DNA of 47,485 bases from NCBI GenBank assembly GCA_028715905.1, contig JAQUQV010000012.1, positions 1 to 47,485 of the forward strand, written 5' to 3'. The stretch is from Kiritimatiellia bacterium (GTDB taxonomy: Bacteria; Verrucomicrobiota; Kiritimatiellia; JAAZAB01). Shown piece after piece: positions 1 through 9,350 of this stretch (the stretch's first letter is position 1; each line of letters begins with the position of its first letter). The position numbers were made by a program, and so were the translations under genes. The notes beneath the pieces are model-generated. The model searched no databases. It had not been told where the DNA came from and saw only the letters and a program-made list of their open reading frames with translations.

Positions 1-585
1 CCGGGCTTGCTTGATTTCATCGCGATCAAGCGGGCGATCGGGTGCCCCGATAATTCAACGATTCTTGAATTCATCGTCGGGCTTTCATCGGAAAAGGAAC
101 AGAAAAAAGCGCGTGCCGTGCTTGCCGCGCACGAAAGAAAAGCCGCCGAAATGGCGGAACCGAACGAGGCCGCCGAAGAAACATTGCTTTACCTCAAACG
201 CCGTAAACTGAAACTGGGCATTCTGACCCGCAACAGCCTTGACTCGGTCAAAACCGCCCTGAAAAGTTTCCGCCGCGTGCGGCTTGAGGATTTTTCCGTT
301 GTCATCACCCGCGAGCACGATTTGAAGCTGAAACCGCACCCGGACGGAGTGCTTGCCGCCGGCCGCATGTTCGGCGCCGCGCCGGATGAAATGATGATGG
401 TCGGCGATTATATTTATGACATTCAGGCCGGCCGGAAGGCCGGGGCCCTGACCGTTTTCCTGGAAAGCGCCCATACCGCCAAATGGCCGGAACCGCCCGC
501 CGATTTCACGGTCCGGCGGCTGGATGAATTGCGGGGGATTTTCTTTGATAGGCACAAAGGGACAAAAGCAGAAGGCACAAAGTGA
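1..585 (+). CDS. HAD-superfamily hydrolase (phosphoglycolate-phosphatase-like), 5' end cut by window
   Basis: The frame is open from the first base, so the gene starts before the window. The missing N-terminus should hold the first HAD motif (DxDxT). The visible part begins with 'LLDFIAIKRAIGCP', which usually follows that motif. It then has a helical cap, motif II 'LGILTRNS' and a C-terminal motif 'MMVGDYIYDIQAGRKAG' that supplies the acidic Mg-binding residues and the Gph-type GD(x)3-4D signature. The lysine in 'LKLKPHPDG' fits motif III. The family removes phosphate from small phosphorylated metabolites; the substrate here cannot be told. The stop overlaps the next gene by four bases (GTGA), which suggests one operon with the two ABC ATPases. 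Confidence 0.85.
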   Translation, partial: PGLLDFIAIKRAIGCPDNSTILEFIVGLSSEKEQKKARAVLAAHERKAAEMAEPNEAAEETLLYLKRRKLKLGILTRNSLDSVKTALKSFRRVRLEDFSVVITREHDLKLKPHPDGVLAAGRMFGAAPDEMMMVGDYIYDIQAGRKAGALTVFLESAHTAKWPEPPADFTVRRLDELRGIFFDRHKGTKAEGTK

Positions 586-1531
586 TAAAAAGGGACGAAA
601 TATTATTGGCGGTCAACGGATTGAAGGTTTATTTCCGCACGCGCCATGAGCCGATTCGCGCCGTGGATGGCGTCAGTTTCAATGTAACCGACGGCGAAAC
701 CGCGGCGATCGTCGGCGAAAGCGGCAGCGGTAAAACCATAACCGCGCTGGCGCTGGCGCGCCTGCTTCCCGCGCCGGGTTATTTTGCCGGGGGGGAAATA
801 TTTTTTGCCGGCCGAAACATCGGCCGCCTGGATCAGGCCGGACTGCGGAAACTGCGCGGAGCCGAGATGTCATACGTTTTTCAGGATCCTTCCAGTTCTT
901 TGAACCCGGTCTTTACCGTCGGTTACCAGATTGCCGAGGCCCTGCGTTTGCACCGGCGCGGTTTGGATGTCCGCGAGGAGGCGCAACGCCTGCTGGATAT
1001 GGTCGGCATTGCCGACGCGCGCCATCGCCTGCGTTCCTATCCGCATGAATTGAGCGGCGGCATGCAGCAGCGTGTCATGATTGCCATGGCGTTGGCCTGC
1101 CGCCCGAAACTGCTCGTGGCCGACGAGCCCACCACCGCGCTGGATGTTACAGTCCAGGCGCAGATTCTTGACCTGCTGGCGCGCCTGCAGAAAGAGCTGG
1201 GCATGGCGGTTCTGCTGATCACCCATAACCTCGGCATTGTCGCCGGACTGGCGCGGCGCGTGAACGTCATGTATGCCGGCCGTATTATTGAACGGGGGCT
1301 GACGGCAGAGCTGTTGCGGGAACCCAAACATCCCTACACGCGCGGCTTGCTTTCGGCGGTGCCGCGCCTGCGCGCCGCCGTGAAACGGATGCCGGGCATT
1401 CCCGGAACGGTGCCCGACCCGTCCGCGCTTCCCACGGGCTGCAAATTTCATCCCCGTTGTCCGCTGGCCGGGGAAATCTGCCGGCAAAACGAGCCGGAGG
1501 AGGAAAATGTTTCGGAAACACACGCCGTAAA

Positions 1532-1550
<19 letters not shown>
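582..1550 (+). CDS. ABC transporter ATP-binding protein, OppD/DppD type
   Basis: A 322-residue ATPase of the dipeptide/oligopeptide (or oligosaccharide) importer family. Visible are Walker A 'GESGSGKT', the ABC signature 'LSGGMQQR', Walker B with D-loop '[13 protein letters not shown]', and a switch histidine in 'LLITHNLG'. The C-terminal cysteine-containing extension '[15 protein letters not shown]' is the oligo_HPY tail found in Opp/Dpp ATPases. The GTG start is chosen because it overlaps the upstream stop (GTGA). It would pair with the next ATPase to power an inner-membrane permease; permease and binding-protein genes are not in the window and may lie upstream. The substrate is not determinable from the ATPases. 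Confidence 0.93.
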
Positions 1551-2491
<941 letters not shown>

Positions 2492-2528
2492 CATTGCCAA
2501 CTTCCCATATCAGAAAAAGATTGCATAT

Positions 2529-2556
2529 ACACATTAGATTGTGTCATTCTATGTGT
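2529..2556. promoter_or_regulatory. Possible VapBC operator (inverted hexamers)
   Basis: ACACAT at 2529-2534 is the exact inverse of ATGTGT at 2551-2556. The half-site centres are 22 bases apart, two helical turns, immediately upstream of the ribosome binding site GGAGGTG (2557-2563). VapB proteins usually repress their own operon from such paired sites, so this is a candidate operator. No strong sigma-70 promoter was recognised around it. The repeat is short and could be chance. Confidence 0.35.
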
Positions 2557-2573
2557 GGAGGTGATTGATCAAT

Positions 2574-2774
2574 ATGGCAACGAATTTACAACTTGATAAC
2601 CGGTTAATTCGGCAGGCGGTAAAACTTGGCGGTCACAGGACGAAAAAGGCGGCCGTAAATCAAGCATTAACAAACTATATCCATCATCTGCGACAGGGAA
2701 AAATTCTTGCTCTGTTTGGCGGAGTGGATATTGACCCTGGCTATGACTATAAACGGCAAAGGGCAAGGGGATGA
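2574..2774 (+). CDS. vapB: Type II antitoxin, VapB family
   Basis: A 66-residue protein beginning 'MATNLQLDNRLIRQAVKLGG', with the DNA-binding ribbon-helix-helix pattern and 'TKKAAVNQALTNYIHHLRQ' helix typical of VapB antitoxins (VapB_antitoxin family). The C-terminal 'FGGVDIDPGYDYKRQRARG' would thread into the toxin active site. The ATG at 2574 is preferred over a TTG at 2565, because GGAGGTG at 2557-2563 is correctly spaced for it and too close to the TTG. It overlaps the toxin gene by four bases (ATGA). It binds and neutralises the neighbouring PIN-domain RNase and probably represses the operon. Confidence 0.88.
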   Translation: MATNLQLDNRLIRQAVKLGGHRTKKAAVNQALTNYIHHLRQGKILALFGGVDIDPGYDYKRQRARG

Positions 2775-3241
2775 GAGTCCTGGTTGATACAAGCATCTGG
2801 TCGCTTGCTTTGCGCCGCACGGAACAGCACCGGTGTCCTGAGGCGCAGGAACTCCGCCAGCTTATTACGGAGCATCTGGTTGAGATCATGGGCCCCATCC
2901 GGCAGGAAATTCTTTCCGGAGTCAGGGAGCAATCCCAGTTTGAACGTCTTGAATCGCATCTCGCGGCTTTCCCGGATGTAAGTATTCAGACCGAAGACTA
3001 CATAACCGCGGCCAAATGCTTTAACCTGTGCCGGTCAAAAGGCATCCAAGGCTCAAATACGGATTTCCTGATTTGTTCTGTGACTGTAAGACGTGATTTT
3101 TCCATTTTCACGACCGATCAGGACTTTTCTCTTTTTGCCAGGTGTCTCCCGATAGTTCTGCATTCAGTCAGGAAGGAAGTTGGGCAACAGCGCGCCGTTT
3201 GGAAAGCAGGCCGGCTGGCTGAAAAGAAGCCCCGGAGATGA
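2771..3241 (+). CDS. vapC: Type II toxin, VapC-like PIN-domain RNase
   Basis: A 156-residue PIN-domain protein. The acidic metal site is visible: D6 in 'VLVDTSIW', E46 in 'PIRQEILSG', D98 in 'NTDFLIC', and D116/D118 in 'FTTDQDFS'. VapC toxins are Mg-dependent endoribonucleases that usually cleave tRNA or rRNA. VapC proteins are normally about 130-140 residues; this one runs on through 'KEVGQQRAVWKAGRLAEKKPRR'. Its last codons and stop (3239-3241) lie inside the second copy of the oppF 3' end, read in a different frame from oppF. The C-terminal tail is therefore probably acquired from host-gene DNA. It is co-transcribed with vapB. Confidence 0.9.
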   Translation: MRVLVDTSIWSLALRRTEQHRCPEAQELRQLITEHLVEIMGPIRQEILSGVREQSQFERLESHLAAFPDVSIQTEDYITAAKCFNLCRSKGIQGSNTDFLICSVTVRRDFSIFTTDQDFSLFARCLPIVLHSVRKEVGQQRAVWKAGRLAEKKPRR

Positions 3242-3281
3242 AAAAAGTGGCCGACGGCCACTTCAGCCGCTGTCATTTTGC
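3232..3281 (+). repeat. Direct repeat, copy B: displaced oppF 3' end downstream of VapBC
   Basis: Matches 2435-2484 at the end of oppF. Read in the oppF frame it encodes 'PEMKKVADGHFSRCHFAGD', close to the usual C-terminus of Opp/Dpp ATPases, but an in-frame TGA at 3220-3222 and the absence of an ATPase body show it is only a 3' remnant. It also contains the stop of vapC on the plus strand and the last codons and stop of the AraC-type gene on the minus strand. Confidence 0.8.
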
Positions 3282-4195
3282 CGGCGATTATTGCCCAAAA
3301 TTTGCTTTCTATAAACGGATGGCTTGCATCCGTAATGGCGCAAAAACGCGTGATGAAAGTGGCTGTGATCCACAAAACCCCAATCCGCGGCGATTTTCTT
3401 GATGGGATCCGGCGTGGCCAGCAGTTGATTGCGCGCGCCGTCCATGCGGTTGCTCATGACAAAATCGCCAAAATTCAAGCCCATGACTTCACGAAACGCC
3501 TCACAGAAAGAATCGTAAGCCATGCCGCAGGCTTTGGCCGCCTCAGCCGCCGTGATAAACCGGCGTTGATGAAACACTAACTCAACGACGCGATTGATCC
3601 GGTCATAAAGCGTGGAAGGGCGCGGATTGCCTGATGGCGGCCGCCACTTCTCTGTCAGCATCAGCAGTGTCTCCATGAGGCAGACGCGCAGTTTCAATCT
3701 TGCGCGTTCCCTGATTTCCGGATTTTTCGCGGCGTCCTGCGCGTTTTGCGCTTTAACCGCCGCCGCCATGCGTTTCCCGAGGGCAATCACCGGCCGCCGA
3801 AGGAAATCATGGATGCGCGGCCGGTCTTTAATGTTGGCGATGAACGGCGCCAGCCAGTCAAAATGCGGCGCTTCCGGACAGGCCATTTCCATCAGCGCGG
3901 CCGGCCGGATGACGAAAACCGCCACTTCGCACGGCGTCTCAAGGATGGCCCAGCCATGCGGTTCCCAGACCCCGCACAGCCATATTTGGCCCGGTTTCAG
4001 AATTTCTTTCCGCTGCCGGCAACGCCGTTCCATCCGGCCGCGCAAAACAATGCCCAGTTCCAGCGCGAAATGCATGTCGTAAATAAGGCGTTTCTGGGGA
4101 TGCAGATATTTTGTGCAAAAGGCGATAATGGGCTCATCCGGGGTAACCGGCACGTTCATCCGGTTGATATGCAACGGCTGAACAGTTTGTTTCAT
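3263..4195 (-). CDS. AraC-family transcriptional regulator
   Basis: A 310-residue regulator. The N-terminal half is a cupin-like sensing domain ('YDMHFALELGIVLRGRMER', 'LKPGQIWLCGVWEPHGW') typical of AraC regulators that bind sugars or other small ligands. The C-terminal 100 residues hold two helix-turn-helix motifs: 'FITAAEAAKACGMAYDSFCE' and 'PIKKIAADWGFVDHSHFHHA', the latter being the conserved AraC signature helix. It is transcribed away from the deacetylase-GH4 operon, so it is probably the activator or repressor of that operon and of itself. The last codons lie in the displaced oppF tail repeat, so the C-terminal 'NNRRQNDSG' may be a recent extension. Confidence 0.93.
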   Translation of the reverse strand: MKQTVQPLHINRMNVPVTPDEPIIAFCTKYLHPQKRLIYDMHFALELGIVLRGRMERRCRQRKEILKPGQIWLCGVWEPHGWAILETPCEVAVFVIRPAALMEMACPEAPHFDWLAPFIANIKDRPRIHDFLRRPVIALGKRMAAAVKAQNAQDAAKNPEIRERARLKLRVCLMETLLMLTEKWRPPSGNPRPSTLYDRINRVVELVFHQRRFITAAEAAKACGMAYDSFCEAFREVMGLNFGDFVMSNRMDGARNQLLATPDPIKKIAADWGFVDHSHFHHAFLRHYGCKPSVYRKQILGNNRRQNDSG

Positions 4196-4243
4196 GGTTG
4201 CCGCTCTGCCATTCTTCTTGTTCTATACAATTTTTTACGGCAG

Positions 4244-4273
4244 ATAATACACGCTGGACGGCTTGAATTGCAA
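4244..4273 (-). promoter_or_regulatory. Probable sigma-70 promoter of the araC-type gene
   Basis: On the minus strand TTGCAA (4268-4273) is followed after 18 bases by TATTAT (4244-4249), four and five matches to the consensus -35 and -10 boxes. Transcription would start near 4237 and leave a leader of about 40 bases before the ATG at 4195. Confidence 0.45.
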
Positions 4274-4289
4274 GATTCTTCTGGTACAG

Positions 4290-4301
4290 TTCTGATCAGA
4301 A
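4290..4301. promoter_or_regulatory. 12-base perfect palindrome, possible operator
   Basis: TTCTGATCAGAA is a perfect 12-base palindrome in the divergent intergenic region, just upstream of the proposed araC-type promoter. It could be bound by the regulator or by another factor. Position and symmetry are the only evidence. Confidence 0.3.
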
Positions 4302-4307
4302 AAAGAT

Positions 4308-4446
4308 AAATTCAAAGCATAGGAATTTCAATCTTGCCGCAAAAAAGCGCGCAATCAAGGTAGGAGCCGAACCCCTGTTCGGCGATGTATCGGAATCGCC
4401 GCATAGGGATGCGGCTCCTTCCATCGATCAAATGCAATTGCCGCCT
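4308..4446. repeat. REP/BIME-like dispersed repeat, copy 1
   Basis: About 140 bases that recur at 28951-29129, including the AT-rich left flank and the right flank 'CATCGATCAAAT'. The core is two inverted units. The forward unit (4360-4386) is GTAGGAGCC followed by the hairpin CCGAAC-CCCT-GTTCGG and GGCGAT. The reverse unit (4395-4421) read on the minus strand is GAAGGAGCC with hairpin CCGCAT-CCCT-ATGCGG and GGCGAT. A GTAG-type head plus an imperfect hairpin, arranged as an inverted pair, is the hallmark of REP/BIME elements mobilised by RAYT (Y1) transposases. No RAYT gene is in the window. A further GC hairpin, GCCGCC-TTT-GGCGGC, lies at 4440-4454. Confidence 0.8.
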
Positions 4447-4502
4447 TTGGCGGCCTATTTCATGATTTGGTAAAAAGCCTTTCAGTTAAGGAGGAGGGAA
4501 AA

Positions 4503-5267
4503 ATGGCAAAAAAAACACTGCTGGTTTTCGGCGCGCACATGGATGATTGCGAGATCGGCGCCGGCGGATTGATTTGCAAGGCGCTGGCAAAGGGGCATCA
4601 GGTGGTTCTCGTGGTTTTCTGCAGTGATTACTCCACCTGGTGTTCCACCAAAGGCCGGGAAGATGAGGTCAAATCCAGGGTAATGGATAAGGCCAAGGCC
4701 ATGGGAGTGGAAAAACATCTGCTTGGTTATGGATATCAATCAATCCCGAACACGCTGGATACAATCCGGCGAGTGGCGCGGATCGCCGTGGACGTCAAAC
4801 CGGACGTGGTTCTTTTTCATAGCAGGCGGGAACGCGAGCCGGGGCCGGCGGATCATGCGGTCGTGGGAGAAATCGTTCAGTATGCCATTGGAACAGCCGC
4901 GACGGTTTTGGGCGGTATTCGCACGTCTTACGCCGGGGAGATGTATGCGTATGAGGTTTATCCGCGCTCGCCTTTTAATCCTGACACATATATTGATATC
5001 GGCGACGTTATCCGGCCGACGGTTGAAAATATTGATTATTTTGGACGCGAAATTTACGGAGGACATAGCGCCGAAATGCGGAGCCGCATATGCCTGGGCG
5101 ATCAGGAAGAGGAAGTAAAACTCTGGCATTACGGCGAAGTCAAGCTGGCGCTTTCCGTCTACCGGGGTACGCAATGTGGTTGTAGATTTGCGGAAGCATA
5201 TGAATCGGTCTATGTGTCCAAATTAGTCGGCAAGAAGAGTCAATTGGAGGAAATGATCTGTTCATGA
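4503..5267 (+). CDS. PIG-L/LmbE-family N-deacetylase
   Basis: A 254-residue protein with the zinc-binding motif in 'FGAHMDDCEIGAGG' (H12, D14, D15; the usual form is HPDDE, here HMDDCE). The second region 'REREPGPADHAVVGE' corresponds to the family's conserved histidine/aspartate segment before the third ligand. Members remove the N-acetyl group from GlcNAc-type substrates. The ATG at 4503 follows the strong ribosome binding site AAGGAGGAGGG; a TTG at 4467 upstream would include that site and is rejected. It overlaps the GH4 gene by four bases (ATGA), so the pair is translationally coupled. Context suggests it acts on an N-acetylated sugar before or after the GH4 enzyme. Confidence 0.9.
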   Translation: MAKKTLLVFGAHMDDCEIGAGGLICKALAKGHQVVLVVFCSDYSTWCSTKGREDEVKSRVMDKAKAMGVEKHLLGYGYQSIPNTLDTIRRVARIAVDVKPDVVLFHSRREREPGPADHAVVGEIVQYAIGTAATVLGGIRTSYAGEMYAYEVYPRSPFNPDTYIDIGDVIRPTVENIDYFGREIYGGHSAEMRSRICLGDQEEEVKLWHYGEVKLALSVYRGTQCGCRFAEAYESVYVSKLVGKKSQLEEMICS

Positions 5268-6649
5268 AATCATTGAAAATAGCTTGTTTGGGCGGTGGCA
5301 GTCTTTATTTTCTGCGGGTATTGGGCGACCTGGCGTGGAGGAAAGACCTTTCCGGCTCGGAAATTGTTCTTTATGATCTTGACGAGGAAAAGGCCGTGCG
5401 TATGGCAAAAAAAGGACAGGATTACGTCCGCCCGGCCGGCGCAACCCTGACCATCCGGGCCGTGTCAAGCCTTGGGAAAGCGCTGGATTCTGCGGATTTT
5501 GTGGTTACCTCAATCGGCGGGAGCGGCGCTGAAATCACCACGGAGGTGTATTGCTCAACCTATCATGAGGCCGATATTTCAATTCCGCGGAAATACGGGA
5601 TCAATCAAATCGTGGGCGACACCTGCGGTCCGGCCGGCATGATGATGGCTTTTCGCTCAATACCCGCCTATCTGGTGATTTGCCGGGAGATGGAAAAGCG
5701 CTGTCCCCGCGCAATTCTGATCAACCATTCCAATCCCATGGCGGTCTTGTGCCGTGCAATGCGGAAATATACCCGAATAACCATCATCGGATTGTGTCAT
5801 GGCGTGCAGGCCGGGATTGGGCATGCGGCGAAAATTCTTGGGATACCGGCGCGGGAATTGGAATGTGTCTGGATCGGGACCAACCATTACTACTGGTTCA
5901 CCCAAATCAGGCACAATGGAAAAGACGTGTATCCTGAACTGATGAAACGGATTGCGGTCCAACCTCCGGAAAAGGGAGGCGTATTGAGCGCGCAATTATC
6001 CGGAATTTACGGCTATCAGATCGTTTATCCCGAAGATGACCATGTCATTGAGTTTTATCCTTTCCTGGCCCATGTTCCGCGCGGCAGGGATGATTTGCCG
6101 GAAGGTCTCGCCGAGAGTGACCGGAAATTCAATGGGGAAGCGGGCGCAATCCGCGACGTGGAAGCATCAGCGACAAATGTTCGTGCGGAGTTTATGAAAA
6201 AATATCAGGCCGCTTTGGATAAAATTCCATTGCCAAAACAATCATCCGATTCAATTGCCGGGGAAGGCTTGGCGGGCATGATCAGCGCCATTGCCCATGG
6301 AAGACGTGAAGTCTGCATCGCAAACATTGCCAACCAGGGCGCTGTTTCCAATCTGCCGTTCAGCGCCGAAATTGAAACGGAAGCGGTAACGGATTCATAC
6401 GGCGTGCGCCCCATCCACGTCGGCGAGGCGCCGCTGGTGTTGAAAGGCATATTGGAAAAGCGGTTTGTGTGGCAGGAATTGGTGGCCGATGCCGCCGTCA
6501 AGGGCGACCGCCAAATTGCGTTACAGGCGTTAATGTCGGATGAAATGGCCATCTGGCCCGATAAGGCCGGGAAAATGCTGGATGAATTGTTGAAAGCTTC
6601 CAGGGATTTGCTGCCGCAGTTTTATAAGGGTGTGAAGCGTTCCTCGTGA
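5264..6649 (+). CDS. Glycoside hydrolase family 4 (NAD- and metal-dependent)
   Basis: A 461-residue GH4 enzyme. The N-terminal Rossmann motif is 'IACLGGGSLYFLRVLGDL'. The metal/substrate motifs are 'NHSNP' (about 154-158), 'GLCHG' with the metal-binding C178-H179 pair, and 'GTNHYYWF' (about 205-212). GH4 enzymes hydrolyse alpha- or beta-linked glucosides, galactosides or glucuronides, often phosphorylated, by an NAD/Mn redox-elimination mechanism. They are cytoplasmic, consistent with the absence of a signal peptide. Sugar specificity cannot be assigned. It overlaps the upstream deacetylase, which points to an N-acetyl-amino sugar glycoside as substrate. Confidence 0.92.
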   Translation: MKSLKIACLGGGSLYFLRVLGDLAWRKDLSGSEIVLYDLDEEKAVRMAKKGQDYVRPAGATLTIRAVSSLGKALDSADFVVTSIGGSGAEITTEVYCSTYHEADISIPRKYGINQIVGDTCGPAGMMMAFRSIPAYLVICREMEKRCPRAILINHSNPMAVLCRAMRKYTRITIIGLCHGVQAGIGHAAKILGIPARELECVWIGTNHYYWFTQIRHNGKDVYPELMKRIAVQPPEKGGVLSAQLSGIYGYQIVYPEDDHVIEFYPFLAHVPRGRDDLPEGLAESDRKFNGEAGAIRDVEASATNVRAEFMKKYQAALDKIPLPKQSSDSIAGEGLAGMISAIAHGRREVCIANIANQGAVSNLPFSAEIETEAVTDSYGVRPIHVGEAPLVLKGILEKRFVWQELVADAAVKGDRQIALQALMSDEMAIWPDKAGKMLDELLKASRDLLPQFYKGVKRSS

Positions 6650-6722
6650 CGCGTAAAGCGCAAGAATCTGATACGATACGCTGCCGGGGCCGCATAAAAA
6701 CAGGAGGAAAACAGAAAAAGCC

Positions 6723-7622
6723 ATGATCCGGACAATTATTGCGAATATTATTGTGTCGTTGATAGGAATTCCGGCGGCGGTTGTCGCGGTTGAAAAAAAC
6801 GCCATGAAAACGAATATTCTCACATCATCCAGCATTTCGCCGGCGCGGCAGTTTGTTTCTGCCGCAGATTTTGGGGTCCGGCAGCAGGATAACCTCGTTA
6901 TCCTGGCATCCGGCGGCCAGCAGTTTGACGCTGACAGCAAATCGGAAATTCCGGGATGGCTCCATATTGCCCCGGCCGCCGAAAAACCGGAGAACACCCT
7001 GAACTCCAACCTGCAGGATTTCAGCTACAAGAAATGGACTCATTTTGATGCCAAAAATATCAAAAAAATGCAGGTGGTCAAAGATGCCGCGGACGAAAAA
7101 ACGGTATATCTGAAAATTAAAAACGGACGGTGGTATCATGAAAAAGAGGATGTCGTGGTCTATTGCCTGGAAGTCAATCTGACCGTCAGGAAAGACATTC
7201 CCTGTCTTTTTGTTTACCAGCGGATTGTCAATCCGGCGGAGCCGCCGCAGAAACTCTGCTATGGAAATTATATCAGCGATATCTTGTGCTACGCCGGTCC
7301 GGACAGCGCCGTCCAATCGGTTGATCAGACGGAAAAGAAATGGCATACCCTTTTCAAGGGAAACTGGATCTGGATAAAGCTCGCCGCCGGCAATCCGGCG
7401 GAAGAAAAGAAAGGCCTGGGGATCATCTCTTTTGCGCCCACCAGGTTTTGCCTCAGCGGTCCCAACCGTCTTTTCTGGGGATATGAAACAAAAAATGTAA
7501 AAAAATACGATGCCTTGGAATACAAAATGGCGGTGTTTTCCGCCCAAACGCCGGAGGAAGTTAAGGCGTTATACGAAAAAATCAAGGACGTTCATTTTGC
7601 CCCTTTTCTTTCGGCCAAATGA
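6723..7622 (+). CDS. Exported protein of unknown family
   Basis: A 299-residue protein that I do not recognise. It begins with a hydrophobic signal-like segment 'TIIANIIVSLIGIPAAVVAV' and is otherwise soluble, rich in alternating beta-like segments and aromatic residues ('KIKNGRWYHEKEDVVVYCLE', 'FKGNWIWIKLAAGN'). This resembles the beta-sandwich and supersandwich domains of carbohydrate-active proteins, but no catalytic signature is evident. GGAGGAAAA stands 14 bases before the ATG, slightly far. It lies 73 bases after GH4 and 48 before a putative hydrolase, all on the same strand, so it is probably part of the same glycan-use operon. Confidence 0.7.
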   Translation: MIRTIIANIIVSLIGIPAAVVAVEKNAMKTNILTSSSISPARQFVSAADFGVRQQDNLVILASGGQQFDADSKSEIPGWLHIAPAAEKPENTLNSNLQDFSYKKWTHFDAKNIKKMQVVKDAADEKTVYLKIKNGRWYHEKEDVVVYCLEVNLTVRKDIPCLFVYQRIVNPAEPPQKLCYGNYISDILCYAGPDSAVQSVDQTEKKWHTLFKGNWIWIKLAAGNPAEEKKGLGIISFAPTRFCLSGPNRLFWGYETKNVKKYDALEYKMAVFSAQTPEEVKALYEKIKDVHFAPFLSAK

Positions 7623-7670
7623 GAGTGTTATCAGCGAAAGGAAAATATCGAGACAAACAGGAGGTTCATT

Positions 7671-9302
7671 ATGCGTTCCTTATTTCAATGTTCGGTGCTC
7701 TGTATTATTTTGACAACTCCAATTGCAGGGCCGGGAGAAGATATAAAGAACGCCCCAGAGGATTCCATGGCAACCACTAATTGCCTGGTTCGCCATGAAC
7801 GATTTGACCGTTATCTGGGACGGCAATTTCCAGTCGGTTTTTATATTTACCCGTACCACTTCAAGCAATCTACAGACCCAACGGTTCGTGATTTGGATGA
7901 AGCAATCAATCGCATCGCTGATTTGGGGTTTAACTATTTGTATATTGGCTTACCGGACGACCATGATTGGGATAACCTGCTTGAGCTTTGCACGACTCGT
8001 CATATCGCGATGGTTCCACAACTTAATTTCGCCTACTTTCGCCCCGATTCCCAGATTAACTCTCTGCTTGAACGCGCCATGCCTTTCATCAGAAAATACA
8101 AGGATCATCCCGCCGTCATTGCATTCAGCGTAAAGGAGGAACCCAACGAGAAGATGTTCCCGTTGCTTACGCAGTATTATCAAGGCATATTAAAAGAAGT
8201 TCCTGACGCGCCGTTGCATCTCACATATGTTAATCATTTTCTGAAAACACCGCCCTATCCGCAAATTGCCGGGGCGGATCGCTACGGCTTTTGGTGGGAA
8301 TGCGGCGCAGGGGGAAACAATCGGGCAACTCCGGCTTCCGCCTTAAAATGGTATCATACCCAGTTGGATTTTTATTATCAACATGCAGTTCAACAAAACG
8401 CCGAATTCCAGGCGATATTCAACCCCAGTCCTCTTGAGATGTTTACTTCTGAAGAAAAGCTTCGTTCGCAGTTCTATCCCGAAACAATCACGGATAGCCG
8501 CCGCCAAGAGTTGACTGAAATGGTGATCCGATTGGCGGAGAAAAAGAATCAGGGGTGGAACAGGGAGGAACCGGATCTGTTTCGATTCTGGAAATATTAC
8601 ACGCCGCCGGCAAATTGTGTGCGCGCCATGAGCTGGCTCTCCGTGATGGAAGGCGCAAAATCGGTTGCCGTATGGTATTGGGGGCCTGGAGTTGAAGAAA
8701 TAAACCGTAAAAAACGCATTGAAAGGAAGGATAGCCTTGTGTCTATTACAGGTTGGGATGGCAAGGGATCTCCCCAACTGGACGAATATGCGGAGTTTGC
8801 TTCTGAAATCCAACGATATGGCAAGCTGATCCGTTCCATGATGAAGGAGATTGCCCCTCTTGTTGGCAATTCGCTTGGGCACGAGATTGTCCGGATGGAA
8901 GAACCTGTCAGCCCGCCGTTCAAGATCAGGAATCCTGACGCTGTCTGGCGGTCTTTCCGCATACCCGGCTACCAGGGACGAGTGATTATGATTGTGAACA
9001 CCTCGGTGGGAAAATGGTGTAAAGGGCGTTCGCCATTTATGCTGTCTGAACATGACCGGTTCAGAATTGATGATAATGGCAACCTCGTGGATTATAAACC
9101 TTTCGTGCGCGAACAATATTTGGAATGCGCCTTGTTAATGAGGGATATGAAATGTGTTGACTTGGCAACCGGTGATTTCATCGCCATGGATGAAAATGAC
9201 ATGTTCTCCATATCTGTCCGCCCGGGTGGCGGACAGTTCCTGTTTATTTGTCCGAAAAGCTCCAGTGAAGATCAAAAAATAAAGCGTCAGTTTGGTTTTT
9301 GA
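7671..9302 (+). CDS. Putative exported glycoside hydrolase (TIM-barrel type)
   Basis: A 543-residue protein with a signal peptide ('MRSLFQCSVLCIILTTPIAG'). The body has 'FPVGFYIYPYHFKQS', 'INRIADLGFNYLYIGLPDD' and 'HPAVIAFSVKEEPNEKMFP'. These resemble beta-strand 1, the first helix-strand pair and the acid/base strand of clan GH-A barrels such as GH2/GH42-like enzymes, where the glutamate after a strand is the proton donor (the E-E-P here). A second region 'CVRAMSWLSVMEGAKSVAVWYWGP' fits a late barrel strand. The C-terminus looks like a beta-sandwich ('GYQGRVIMIVNTSVGKW'). Family number and substrate are not assignable. ACAGGAGGTTC precedes the ATG. Confidence 0.65.
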   Translation: MRSLFQCSVLCIILTTPIAGPGEDIKNAPEDSMATTNCLVRHERFDRYLGRQFPVGFYIYPYHFKQSTDPTVRDLDEAINRIADLGFNYLYIGLPDDHDWDNLLELCTTRHIAMVPQLNFAYFRPDSQINSLLERAMPFIRKYKDHPAVIAFSVKEEPNEKMFPLLTQYYQGILKEVPDAPLHLTYVNHFLKTPPYPQIAGADRYGFWWECGAGGNNRATPASALKWYHTQLDFYYQHAVQQNAEFQAIFNPSPLEMFTSEEKLRSQFYPETITDSRRQELTEMVIRLAEKKNQGWNREEPDLFRFWKYYTPPANCVRAMSWLSVMEGAKSVAVWYWGPGVEEINRKKRIERKDSLVSITGWDGKGSPQLDEYAEFASEIQRYGKLIRSMMKEIAPLVGNSLGHEIVRMEEPVSPPFKIRNPDAVWRSFRIPGYQGRVIMIVNTSVGKWCKGRSPFMLSEHDRFRIDDNGNLVDYKPFVREQYLECALLMRDMKCVDLATGDFIAMDENDMFSISVRPGGGQFLFICPKSSSEDQKIKRQFGF

Positions 9303-9350
9303 CGCATATTGCCGGAGGACATAACGCATAACGAGGTATGGGAAAAAATC

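Noticed and set aside
4360-4421. CRISPR-like or riboswitch-like structure in the gap before the deacetylase gene
   Set aside because: The structure is two inverted REP-type hairpins that recur at 29 kb; there are no spacers and no known riboswitch core.
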